DNA of 64,000 nt from Planctomycetota bacterium (lineage in GTDB: Bacteria > Planctomycetota > GCA-2746535): assembly GCA_002746535.1 (NCBI GenBank), contig NVWA01000080.1, positions 59,513 through 123,512 on the forward strand, given 5' to 3'. The translations under genes and the position numbers were made by a program. How positions within the stretch are numbered: position 1 is the first letter of the stretch; each line of letters begins with the position of its first letter. Below the pieces are notes generated by a model that was not told the origin of the DNA, did no database searches, and saw only the letters and a program-made list of their open reading frames with translations. This document shows, piece after piece, positions 18,692 to 26,492 of this stretch.

Positions 18692-19675
18692 TTAAGTTGG
18701 TTTGAATAAGTAGGTTCCCATGATCCGGATAACTTTTTGCTGTGGGTTATCTGTATGAATTAAAATAATAACATTTTCGCGTCGTTTTTTTGATCCTTCT
18801 TTCATGTTGATTAGGATGTCGTATTCATGTCCAGATATTTTAATAATTTCAGTGGTAACCATCGGATTATTCGACATTACCTTGCTTATGATGAATGATT
18901 CTTTCTTCAGGTGTTTTAAGCGTGCCTTCTTTTCAATTTTGTCACCTTGTTTTAAGCTGGTTACAAAGCTTTTGATACTTTGATTTATTAAACCATTTAC
19001 TGTTCCATGAATATTTATTGTGATTACTTCTTTGTTATTGTCTTTGTTTGGATAGATAAATATTTTTTCATTAATTCTTCTTGGTGGTAGTTTTATCGTT
19101 GAGTCATAAGTAACGTCAAATTTATAGCTTGATAATGTATTCTTTTCATCGACTTTAGTATATTTTAAATTTAAAGTAGTCTTGCTGTATACAAGTCGGT
19201 GGGGATAAAAGGGGAGCTTTCTGGAAGGTGTAATTGTAAATGAAAAGGTTTTCTTTTCACCAATTAAGACACTGTTTAATTGAATTATTTGTGAAGATGC
19301 TTTGTAGTTACCTTTAATATTAGCTTCAATCCAAAGTGTGGCTTTTGGATTTGTTTTATCATTCGAATGTAGGTGGATTTGTTTTCTGATTACGGAATTC
19401 TTTTCTGGTGCTTTGTAATCAATATCTAATTTTGCAAATTCGCCCGGTTTAATATTTTTGCTTGAAATATTAGCGACAGTGCAACCACATCCTGGTTTTA
19501 CTTTACTTATAATTAAATTTGTTTTACCTTCATTTTTAATGATGAAGGTATGCTTATGTGTTGAGTTGGGCAGAATAGTTCCGAAATTTTTAGTTTTTAC
19601 TGGGAGTTTAATTTTAGGGTTAGCAAATGTTCCTAGAAAGGTTAAAACAAATATTATGGTAATTAAAAATCGCAT
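18692..19675 (-). CDS. Secreted DUF1573 domain protein
   Basis: A 327-residue exported protein with a signal peptide ending near residue 18. Residues about 25-120 are a DUF1573 domain: F-FGTILPNSTHKHTF-IKN followed by VKPGCGCTV (Cys63 and Cys65), an Ig-like fold typical of the family. The remainder is a second beta-rich region. DUF1573 proteins are common in Planctomycetes, Bacteroidetes and Lentisphaerae, but their function is not established. The ATG follows the MauE stop by one base, with ggagaa inside the end of the previous gene, so it is translationally coupled as the last gene of the operon. The CGC motif may make it a partner of the upstream redox proteins. Confidence 0.85.
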   Translation of the reverse strand: MRFLITIIFVLTFLGTFANPKIKLPVKTKNFGTILPNSTHKHTFIIKNEGKTNLIISKVKPGCGCTVANISSKNIKPGEFAKLDIDYKAPEKNSVIRKQIHLHSNDKTNPKATLWIEANIKGNYKASSQIIQLNSVLIGEKKTFSFTITPSRKLPFYPHRLVYSKTTLNLKYTKVDEKNTLSSYKFDVTYDSTIKLPPRRINEKIFIYPNKDNNKEVITINIHGTVNGLINQSIKSFVTSLKQGDKIEKKARLKHLKKESFIISKVMSNNPMVTTEIIKISGHEYDILINMKEGSKKRRENVIILIHTDNPQQKVIRIMGTYLFKPT

Positions 19676-19676
19676 T

Positions 19677-20129
19677 TTATTCTCCAGTAGAACTTAGTGA
19701 TGAATCTTTTTTATTGAAAAAGATAGATAGAAATATTATATCTAATAACAAAATTAGATCTATGATCAGTTGCATAGGCCCTGCTTCCTGATTTGAATCA
19801 AAACAACCACAATTAATGATTTTATCTGTTATTATTGCATAGGATATGGCCGCAATAAATAAAACAAGCATGAATCCCATTAGCCCCAAAGCTATATTTA
19901 TCCATTTAGGTATCCAAATTAAAATACCAGCAATTACTTCCAGAAAGGGAAGTGAGTGTCCAAATGGGTTGATTAAAAATCTTGGAAGCATTTCATAAGC
20001 TTTGACATTTTTTATAAATGCAGTTGGATCAATAATTTTTGAATAGGCTGCATAGATGAATACAGCGGTTAATATAGATTTGCCGATATTGGACACGATG
20101 ATTATTTTTTTAGAATCTGATCGCGCCAT
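19677..20129 (-). CDS. MauE/DoxX-family redox membrane protein
   Basis: About 150 residues with four membrane helices: YAAYSKIIDPTAFIKNV after helix 1, as in MauE/DoxX proteins, and NCGCFDSN between helices 3 and 4. The CGC pair is typical of MauE-type proteins linked to disulfide or methylamine-utilisation redox chemistry. A start at 20138 is also possible, but aggtgg is well spaced only for the ATG at 20129. Either way it overlaps the end of the upstream rhodanese gene, so translation is coupled. It likely supplies or moves electrons or disulfides across the membrane for the rhodanese and DUF1573 proteins; this is inference from context. Confidence 0.75.
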   Translation of the reverse strand: MARSDSKKIIIVSNIGKSILTAVFIYAAYSKIIDPTAFIKNVKAYEMLPRFLINPFGHSLPFLEVIAGILIWIPKWINIALGLMGFMLVLFIAAISYAIITDKIINCGCFDSNQEAGPMQLIIDLILLLDIIFLSIFFNKKDSSLSSTGE

Positions 20130-20575
20130 TCTGCCCATCCACCTAAAAATACTTTTATATCCTTATAACCTACTTTTTTTAATTTTGCTGCCAACCGCGT
20201 TGAAGAATCACAATGAATACTGCCGCAGTAAAGTAGCAAGGCAGTCTCAAAAGGGTACTGATCCATGAATTGAGTTAGATTGTCATCGATATTTGATAGC
20301 GATAAATTTTCAGCACCTTCAATATGATCTTCCTTATATGATTTGGGCAATCTAGCATCGATAAATATTCTTGTATTCTTTTTGAATATTTCATATGCCT
20401 CTTTTAATGATAGTGCCGTAATTCCTTCTGGTAGTTGTTTTCTTTTTTCTATTTGAACTTTGACATAAGGAATTTTTTCTGGTGTAAAAAACGGAACAAA
20501 TGATCGAACAGAATTCATAAAACCCAATAAAATTGAGATTGATATTATGATAATGGTTTTAATCGTAAACGGCAC
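20102..20575 (-). CDS. Membrane-anchored rhodanese-like protein
   Basis: A 157-residue protein with one N-terminal membrane helix (residues about 6-22) and a rhodanese domain (about 50-155). Seen: FIDARLPKSYKEDHIEGAENL, the active-site loop with Cys117 (YCGSIHCDSS, which also holds a second cysteine, Cys122) and GGWAEW near the end. The domain should face the periplasm. The start is GTG, supported by gaggg ten bases upstream; there is no in-frame ATG close by. It is the first gene of a three-gene operon (rhodanese, MauE, DUF1573). Sulfur transfer or thiol redox is the likely chemistry. Confidence 0.85.
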   Translation of the reverse strand: MPFTIKTIIIISISILLGFMNSVRSFVPFFTPEKIPYVKVQIEKRKQLPEGITALSLKEAYEIFKKNTRIFIDARLPKSYKEDHIEGAENLSLSNIDDNLTQFMDQYPFETALLLYCGSIHCDSSTRLAAKLKKVGYKDIKVFLGGWAEWRDQILKK

Positions 20576-21129
20576 TTTGTCAGACCCTCAATGAATATTT
20601 GGTACTATTTATAAACGACGGTTTTAAATCACTATTAATCGACCGAAGGTAGCTATTTTCTATTAAATATCAAATATCCGACCATATAAATAGTTTCTAT
20701 TTGAAATTTATGTTATCTTCTTGTTAACCATACAATCAAAAGGTTACCTATGTACAGTGGAAGGTAATACTTATCTAGATTAGCAATCATATCTCAGATA
20801 AATTTATCTTTTACTTTTTTTTGAAAGTTTAATTCATTAATATTGGTATGTGAATACATGTTGATGGATATCACGTAATTTAATGATTAAAAATTAGTAA
20901 TCAGCGTGATGTTATTTTTTATCCCATTGATTTTATTTAGTTTAATAAATGCCTTTCACTGTAATGTATTTTTCTTTCATTTCGGTCTGAAACATTCTTT
21001 AGTCAATAGCAGTCTTTGTCTTTATTCTTTTGATTAATAGGTACTATTTATTAGACTTTATCGGGCATATAACCATTTTCAGAGGTTATATTTAGGTTAA
21101 TTAAAATTACATAAAAGGTTGGGTGTTAT
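20576..21129. other. Divergent AT-rich intergenic region
   Basis: About 550 bases between the rhodanese operon (minus) and the nitronate-monooxygenase-like gene (plus). It is unusually long for this window. Several short T- and A-rich repeats are present, and an inverted repeat at 21068-21090 is listed separately. No RNA gene, riboswitch consensus or small ORF with an RBS is convincing. Confidence 0.5.
21068..21090 (+). promoter_or_regulatory. Inverted repeat before the nitronate monooxygenase-like gene
   Basis: Seven-base perfect arms TATAACC and GGTTATA separated by nine bases, about 40 bases upstream of the start at 21130. The position suits an operator or a leader hairpin. Short arms in AT-rich DNA can occur by chance, so this is a weak call. 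Confidence 0.3.
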
Positions 21130-22302
21130 ATGTTTCGACTTACGGATTTGAAATATCCCGTTATTCAAGGTTCTATGGGAATTGGATTTTCCTGGTTTGA
21201 TTTAGTAGTTGCGGTGTCAAAAGCTGGTGGATTAGGAACATTAACGACTGTCTGTATTGATCGATTAGTTGCTTGGGAAACAGGTGATAAATCTTATAAA
21301 AATAATTGGGAAAAATCTATTGAATATGCTGTAGATAAACTCAGAGGAATGCTAGGTGATATCCCCTTTGGTTTTAATATTATGGAAAAACAAACCAAGT
21401 CATCTGAGATTATTGAATTAGCATTTAAATATAAAGTGCCTTCTATTACAGTAGGTGCAGGATTCAATCGTAGACATTTCAAATTAGCTGAGCAGGGAGA
21501 CCCTAATCATGATTTGAATTTTATGTACATGATCAACGGAATTAAAGCAGCTCAGATTACCATATTGGCTTCTAAAAGAAAAAATAACCGTGTACCTGAT
21601 GCCTTAATTCTTGAAGGACCAAAAGCTGGTGGTCATAATGGTTTTAGAACTATTAGAGAAGTTAATGCTGGGGAGAATTCTCTAGAAGGTTGTTTTGAGC
21701 CATGTCGAAAAATTTTGCATGAAAGTGGCGTTGGGATCGTTATTGCTGGCGGTATTTGGGGCCCAGAAGATTGGAAGTATTGGAAGGAAAAAGGGGCGGA
21801 TTGTTTACAAGCAGGTACAGCATTTTTAGGTAGTCAAGAAGCTAATTTAGATCCTGAAGTACGTGAAAGATTGTATACTTTGAAGGAAGAAGATATCATT
21901 ACTTCAGATGCTGAAATTATGCAACCAGGTTCTCCTACAAAATTTGCCTTCAAAGTATTTAGTGATAGTCCTGGATATCTCAGAGCACAAAAACTAGAAC
22001 GCCCTGTGAAATGTTCAATGTCAGGAATATTAAAATCTGATAATTCTTGTGCCGCACATAAACTAGATAAGTCGAATTTCTGTATATGTCCACCATTAAC
22101 TAGAAGCTCAGGGTTTGGTGAAAAATTCCAAGGTGATACCGAACAGTTTCTAATGACTTGTGGCTCTAATGGTTATAAAATCAGAGAATTAGCGACAGTA
22201 CTTAATGATGACGGACAGTCGGTTCCTTATGAAGCCAAAAGAGTTGTTGATTGGTTCTCTGGAGTGCATAATAAATCTCCAGAAGCAGAAGCCGTAAATT
22301 AA
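21130..22302 (+). CDS. Nitronate monooxygenase family flavoprotein
   Basis: A 390-residue FMN-dependent TIM-barrel protein of the nitronate monooxygenase / 2-nitropropane dioxygenase family. Seen: YPVIQGSMGIG at the N-terminus, GGLGTL, ITVGAG, EGPKAGGHNG (with the family His) near residue 170, VIAGGIWGPED, and LQAGTAFLGSQEA. The C-terminal 100 residues hold several Cys (CSMSG, SCAAH, FCICPP), more than in typical members, and could bind metal. Some relatives instead act as enoyl-ACP reductases (FabK type), so substrate is open. It is monocistronic, with aggttggg as RBS. Confidence 0.8.
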   Translation: MFRLTDLKYPVIQGSMGIGFSWFDLVVAVSKAGGLGTLTTVCIDRLVAWETGDKSYKNNWEKSIEYAVDKLRGMLGDIPFGFNIMEKQTKSSEIIELAFKYKVPSITVGAGFNRRHFKLAEQGDPNHDLNFMYMINGIKAAQITILASKRKNNRVPDALILEGPKAGGHNGFRTIREVNAGENSLEGCFEPCRKILHESGVGIVIAGGIWGPEDWKYWKEKGADCLQAGTAFLGSQEANLDPEVRERLYTLKEEDIITSDAEIMQPGSPTKFAFKVFSDSPGYLRAQKLERPVKCSMSGILKSDNSCAAHKLDKSNFCICPPLTRSSGFGEKFQGDTEQFLMTCGSNGYKIRELATVLNDDGQSVPYEAKRVVDWFSGVHNKSPEAEAVN

Positions 22303-22340
22303 TTTATGAATTAAAGTCCTGTTTTAACTAAATATTTTTC

Positions 22341-22925
22341 TTAAGAATCAATTAAATTATTATTATTTTCTGTCTCATTTGAATGACTGTGATTACAGTT
22401 GCCAGAGTGTTTATGCCCTAGGCATTTATTACATAGGCTTCGATTGATAAAATGGCTAGAAGCAAGAAATAATGCCCCTATAACTAATAAAAATAAACCG
22501 AGAGAAGAGTCTTGTGGTCTGCTGTTAATGGTCAGATGTTTTTCCTCAGCATGGTGATGCCCTTCATGGGCGTGTCCATGCTCCTCGTGATGCTTATTAT
22601 CCTCTAGGGTAGTTTTAGCATGAGAATCTTTTTTTTCATTTATAAAATGGGAATGATTAAAGCCGAATGTTGCGACAATTAACATAACTGAGCCAATGGT
22701 AAAAGTGATGAAAGATTTTTTTTCACGATGAATTCGATATCCAAAAATAAGGGTCATCAAAGCGAATAAAATTGAGCATCCTATAAATACTTTTTCAGCA
22801 GTTTCGTTTAATAAAAAACTTAGTCCAATTGTTGGTAGCAGGACTAAAAAGAGGGGCAATACTAGACAGTGAACGGCACATAAAATGGATAAAGTGATCC
22901 CGATATTATCGAGTGAATTTTTCAT
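22341..22925 (-). CDS. MerC-family membrane protein with His-rich loops
   Basis: A 194-residue membrane protein. The N-terminal half resembles MerC: short N-terminus, then LSILCAVHCLVLPLFLVLLP with the CAVHC motif, and three or four helices. Between helices lies a strongly His-rich loop (HHEEHGHAHEGHHHAEEKH), and the C-terminus has CNKC, GHKH and HSH motifs. Such segments bind zinc or similar metals. MerC proteins are best known from mercury uptake, but many chromosomal members lie under Fur/Zur-type control. There is no mer operon here. A Fur/Zur-like box lies 48 bases upstream. Role in metal uptake or sensing is likely; the metal is unknown. Confidence 0.75.
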   Translation of the reverse strand: MKNSLDNIGITLSILCAVHCLVLPLFLVLLPTIGLSFLLNETAEKVFIGCSILFALMTLIFGYRIHREKKSFITFTIGSVMLIVATFGFNHSHFINEKKDSHAKTTLEDNKHHEEHGHAHEGHHHAEEKHLTINSRPQDSSLGLFLLVIGALFLASSHFINRSLCNKCLGHKHSGNCNHSHSNETENNNNLIDS

Positions 22926-22972
22926 TTTTGCTCTTAATAATAATTGATTCTCAATAAGCTGATTTTAGTTAA

Positions 22973-22988
22973 TGATAATCAATAATCA
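22973..22988 (-). promoter_or_regulatory. Fur/Zur-like operator
   Basis: TGATAATCAATAATCA lies 48 bases upstream of the MerC-like start. The left half matches the Fur-family half-site TGATAAT exactly. The right half differs by one base and the spacer is two rather than one. Fur or Zur binding is plausible given the His-rich product. Confidence 0.45.
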
Positions 22989-23242
22989 ATAGCTATAAGG
23001 GCTAAATGAGGTATTCACCAGTAGTTGTTGGTAATAATTGGGCTTTGATATACAGAATTACAAGATTTATACATTTTGAAAATGATCTTAATTTGGTCAT
23101 TATTTTTTTATTCAATAATAATTAATTACTGAAGTTAATTTTTTGTCTCAAAATGTATTCAGTTTTTTGATGATTGAATAGTCTAAGTTCTAGGTGTACA
23201 TTTATGGCGAAGCATTTTTTTTGATTAATAAAATTGGGAAAA

Positions 23243-23262
23243 ACCAACCTAGGCAGGTTGGT
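23243..23262. repeat. Perfect 8-bp hairpin in the heparinase upstream region
   Basis: ACCAACCT pairs perfectly with AGGTTGGT around the loop AGGC. On the minus strand a short T-run follows, so it could end a minus-strand transcript, but no minus-strand gene lies upstream of it. On the plus strand it is about 210 bases before the heparinase start. Confidence 0.5.
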
Positions 23263-23469
23263 GGTTAAACAATTATTTCAATTAGATTGATTTTTTATTT
23301 TAATAAAATCTACGAATATCTTAAGATTGAGAATTTAATTTAAGTAATAAATTCATTGTTTAAAGAACAACCAGATTCATAATTATAAACAATGAAACCC
23401 TCTTTAATCAGGTAAGTTAAACGCTTTTAAATCTGATAATCTCAATGAATATATTAGAAAGTCGCAAGT

Positions 23470-25398
23470 ATGGTAAATACAATAAATCATAGTATAAAAG
23501 AAAACCTTCCCAACCCAGCTCAGTCAATTCAATTAAATAAAAACTGTTATCAAAATAGGCGGTTATTTATTGAGCCAGGTCAATTAAATAAGATTCGAAA
23601 AAATAAGAATGATCCCTTTCAAAAATTAATGTTAGACAACCTCTTTTCAAGAATTGAAAGGAGAATGAGTCATGCTACTTATAACCTGGATAACCAGCAA
23701 TCTTTAGTGAGGGGCTCTTATACTGGTTTTAATGATTTAGCTTTAGGTTTTCTTATTACCAAAGAAGAAAAATATTTAAAAAAGTCATTAAAAATTATTT
23801 CAACCATTTTAAATAATGCTCATAAAACTTCTGATGATCCTTTGAATGGTGGTCATTTGCTATATAGCTTGTCTATTTACTATAATTGGATGAATGAACA
23901 TTTAAGCAAAAGTCAAAAAAACAAATTCATTAAAATAATTTCTGATTATGGTAGCTCTTTGTATTCAAAAACAAAAACACCCATGGGCTATTGGGCTGGT
24001 ACACCCTTACATAATATTTCACAATGCGCTTGGGCGTCAATTGGTTTAGCGGGTTTTTCTTTTTATTTTGACATCCCCGATGCCAAATATTGGTTAAGTG
24101 ATGCTTACCATAATTTTAATCTTGTCTCGTGGTTGCAAGCAGAAGATGGATCCATGATAGAAGGGCCTAGTTATAGTGCCTATGGAGCAGAAATGCGAGC
24201 TTTATTTTATCGCCCATGTCTTCAGTTTTTGAATCAGGATTTATACAGAAAAAACCATTTAGGTATTGGTGATTGGTTTATGCACCTTCATAAGCCTTCT
24301 GGAGATGCTGACGACCACATTTTTCCTTGGAGTGATTCTTCTAAAGGGCTGCAGTTTCATTCGCCTGTAGGTTTAATTTTATCAATGGCGGGTCATCATA
24401 AGTCAGAACATCTGCAATCAATTGCTCATTGGGTTTTAAGTAAAGGTTTTACGAATAATTCTGGTATTGAATGGATGGATATATTACTTTATGATCCTTC
24501 AGTGAAATTGAATTTGAAAAAGAAATTTAAAACATTTGCTTACTTTGATGATTTAGAAAATATATCTACTCGAAATTCATGGCAGGAAAAGGCTACAGCT
24601 ATACAATTTAAATGTGGTCCTTTTCAAGGCAAAAAAGCGCAAGAACTATTTTTGGGTGATCCCGGATGTTCTCATTTACATCCGGATACTGGTAGTCTGC
24701 AATTGCATTCGAGAAAACATGAACTCTTAATTGACCCGGCTTATTCTGCTATCAAAAGAACTGATCATCATAATACCGCAACTATAAATGGGTATGGCCA
24801 ATTAGGCGAAGGAACTAAATGGTTTAAAGTAAACCATGCCCTTCATTATGAACATACTGCTTCTATCTCACATGTTAAAGATACTAAAAAATGGAGTACC
24901 TGGACGGGCGAACTTTCAGGTGTTTATTGGACAGAAGCAAAGCTTGATTTTTATGTGCGAACAGTCGTTTATCTCAAGCCAGATATATTGGTCGTGATGG
25001 ATGAATTAAAATCAGCTAAAAAAAGTAAATTTAAAATTCATTGGACCACGCCTTCTGGAGCTAATAAAATAAATAATAAAAAAACAATTTTTCAAAATGA
25101 TGATGTTTGTATGCGTATGGATTATTTACCACTAGATAGAATAAAAACAGAAGTGAGTGTTACTCAAAGGTTGTATAAAGATATTCGAAATCCAATGCGT
25201 TATAGTCATTGTTGTTTATCCAATTTAATTAAATCTAAAACATTCAAAGCGATCACAGTAATCTCTTTATCAGATAAAATTAATAAGAACTTTTCCATTC
25301 AAAATAATTTTCCTCAAATTGATATTAATGATGGCGTTAATAAATACCGAATTCAATTCCCCTCGAACGAGAAGGCTTCAGTACAAATTAAAATTTGA
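23470..25398 (+). CDS. Heparinase II/III family polysaccharide lyase-like protein
   Basis: A 642-residue protein with the two-part layout of heparinase II/III lyases: an alpha-helical toroid (about residues 35-340) with PLHNISQ (His181) and GPSYSAYG (Tyr235/Tyr238), then a beta-sandwich half opening with CSHLHPDTGSLQL (His pair near 400). These correspond to the His and Tyr used for beta-elimination on uronic-acid glycans. No signal peptide is visible, which is unusual for polysaccharide lyases and suggests cytosolic action on short oligosaccharides. The RBS is weak. The RpiR regulator follows 124 bases downstream and may respond to the sugar released. Substrate (heparin-, alginate- or ulvan-like) is unknown. 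Confidence 0.8.
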   Translation: MVNTINHSIKENLPNPAQSIQLNKNCYQNRRLFIEPGQLNKIRKNKNDPFQKLMLDNLFSRIERRMSHATYNLDNQQSLVRGSYTGFNDLALGFLITKEEKYLKKSLKIISTILNNAHKTSDDPLNGGHLLYSLSIYYNWMNEHLSKSQKNKFIKIISDYGSSLYSKTKTPMGYWAGTPLHNISQCAWASIGLAGFSFYFDIPDAKYWLSDAYHNFNLVSWLQAEDGSMIEGPSYSAYGAEMRALFYRPCLQFLNQDLYRKNHLGIGDWFMHLHKPSGDADDHIFPWSDSSKGLQFHSPVGLILSMAGHHKSEHLQSIAHWVLSKGFTNNSGIEWMDILLYDPSVKLNLKKKFKTFAYFDDLENISTRNSWQEKATAIQFKCGPFQGKKAQELFLGDPGCSHLHPDTGSLQLHSRKHELLIDPAYSAIKRTDHHNTATINGYGQLGEGTKWFKVNHALHYEHTASISHVKDTKKWSTWTGELSGVYWTEAKLDFYVRTVVYLKPDILVVMDELKSAKKSKFKIHWTTPSGANKINNKKTIFQNDDVCMRMDYLPLDRIKTEVSVTQRLYKDIRNPMRYSHCCLSNLIKSKTFKAITVISLSDKINKNFSIQNNFPQIDINDGVNKYRIQFPSNEKASVQIKI

Positions 25399-25522
25399 GG
25401 TTGATCTCTTGTGTTTATAATGTTAGCTTTTATTTCAAATGTCCTTATGTATTATTAATACAGAATACAATCGTATCTTTCATCATTAAATATTATTGCT
25501 ATACTTCTCCTGAAAAATCACG

Positions 25523-26464
25523 ATGGAGTATGCTTTGAAAGAGACGAAGAATTCAAGAATAAACCTTTTAACTGAGATAAAGAGACATCAGCCTAAATTA
25601 CCAAATCGTCAGGGTAAAATAGCGAGTTTCCTTATTAATCAGTCAGAAAAAGCCAAGTCTATTTCATTGCAGGAACTATGTTCGATTTGTGAAACCTCCG
25701 AGCCGGTTGTGTTTGCTTTTTGTAAGAAACTTGGATTTAGCGGTTTCAGAGCATTTAAAACGGCCTTTATTGAGGATTTGACTGCTCAAAAAACTCAACC
25801 GTCTTCTCCTTACGATATTCCGAATGTTGTCATTGCTGAAAGCGAACTGTTTGAGAATAATGATCCTACCGTATTGTTGCCTTTTCTAGCTGGTTTATAC
25901 CAGCAATCAATTAAACAAACTTTGGAGAGTTTGAATTGTGATGAATTTAAAGCAGCAGTAGACCTGATTACCAAAGCTAAAAGAATAGTATTGATGGGGG
26001 TTGGTATATCAGGGAATGTTGGTTTTGTTTTGCTTCAGAACTTTTTACGAACAGGAAAACCAACTACATGGGTGAATGATCCCAATTTGTTTTATACTCA
26101 TTTAGTATCATTAGAAAAAAATGATGTTGTGATCGCTCTTTCTCAAAGTGGGCATCAAGTTGATACGATTGAAGGGATTCGATTTGCAAAAGAAAGAAAT
26201 ATTAAAATCGTTTCTATATCTTCAGATCCAGATAGTGAAATTGCAGAAAATGCTAATGCTTTTCTAATGACCGGACCTGGGCCAGAAGCAAGTAATACCA
26301 CATTAAGTATCGGGGCTCAAATCGCTTTGCCAATTTTAATGGTTGGCGATGCTTTGGCTGTTTCTGTAAATCTTCAAGATGTCGATGGAATGCTAGATCG
26401 TGCACAAGTAACACATGACGCAATAAAGAAAAAGTTTAAATTAAAAAAACGAAATAAAAAATAA
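25523..26464 (+). CDS. MurR/RpiR-family transcriptional regulator
   Basis: A 313-residue regulator. Residues about 18-90 are the RpiR-type helix-turn-helix (SISLQELCSICETSEPVVFAFCKKLGFSGFRAFK), and about 135-280 are a SIS sugar-phosphate-binding domain (IVLMGVGISGNVG, then VVIALSQSGHQVDTIEGIRFA). Such proteins sense phosphosugars. The ATG start lacks a good RBS; a TTG at 25535 is better placed behind GGAG, so the true N-terminus may be four residues shorter. It follows the heparinase gene and converges with the creatininase-fusion gene. The heparinase gene and the regulator itself are the likely targets. Confidence 0.9.
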   Translation: MEYALKETKNSRINLLTEIKRHQPKLPNRQGKIASFLINQSEKAKSISLQELCSICETSEPVVFAFCKKLGFSGFRAFKTAFIEDLTAQKTQPSSPYDIPNVVIAESELFENNDPTVLLPFLAGLYQQSIKQTLESLNCDEFKAAVDLITKAKRIVLMGVGISGNVGFVLLQNFLRTGKPTTWVNDPNLFYTHLVSLEKNDVVIALSQSGHQVDTIEGIRFAKERNIKIVSISSDPDSEIAENANAFLMTGPGPEASNTTLSIGAQIALPILMVGDALAVSVNLQDVDGMLDRAQVTHDAIKKKFKLKKRNKK

Positions 26465-26492
26465 TTTATATCAATATTACTGAATTTAATGA

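Larger units (their letters stand above)
22926..23469. other. Divergent AT-rich intergenic region
   Basis: About 540 bases between MerC (minus) and the heparinase gene (plus). It holds the Fur/Zur-like box (22973-22988) and the hairpin at 23243-23262, both listed separately. The remainder is AT-rich with no gene I can support. Confidence 0.5.

Noticed and set aside
25463..25482. Possible operator upstream of the RpiR gene (ATAC-AATC-GTAT)
   Set aside because: Only four bases per arm match perfectly; too weak in AT-rich DNA.
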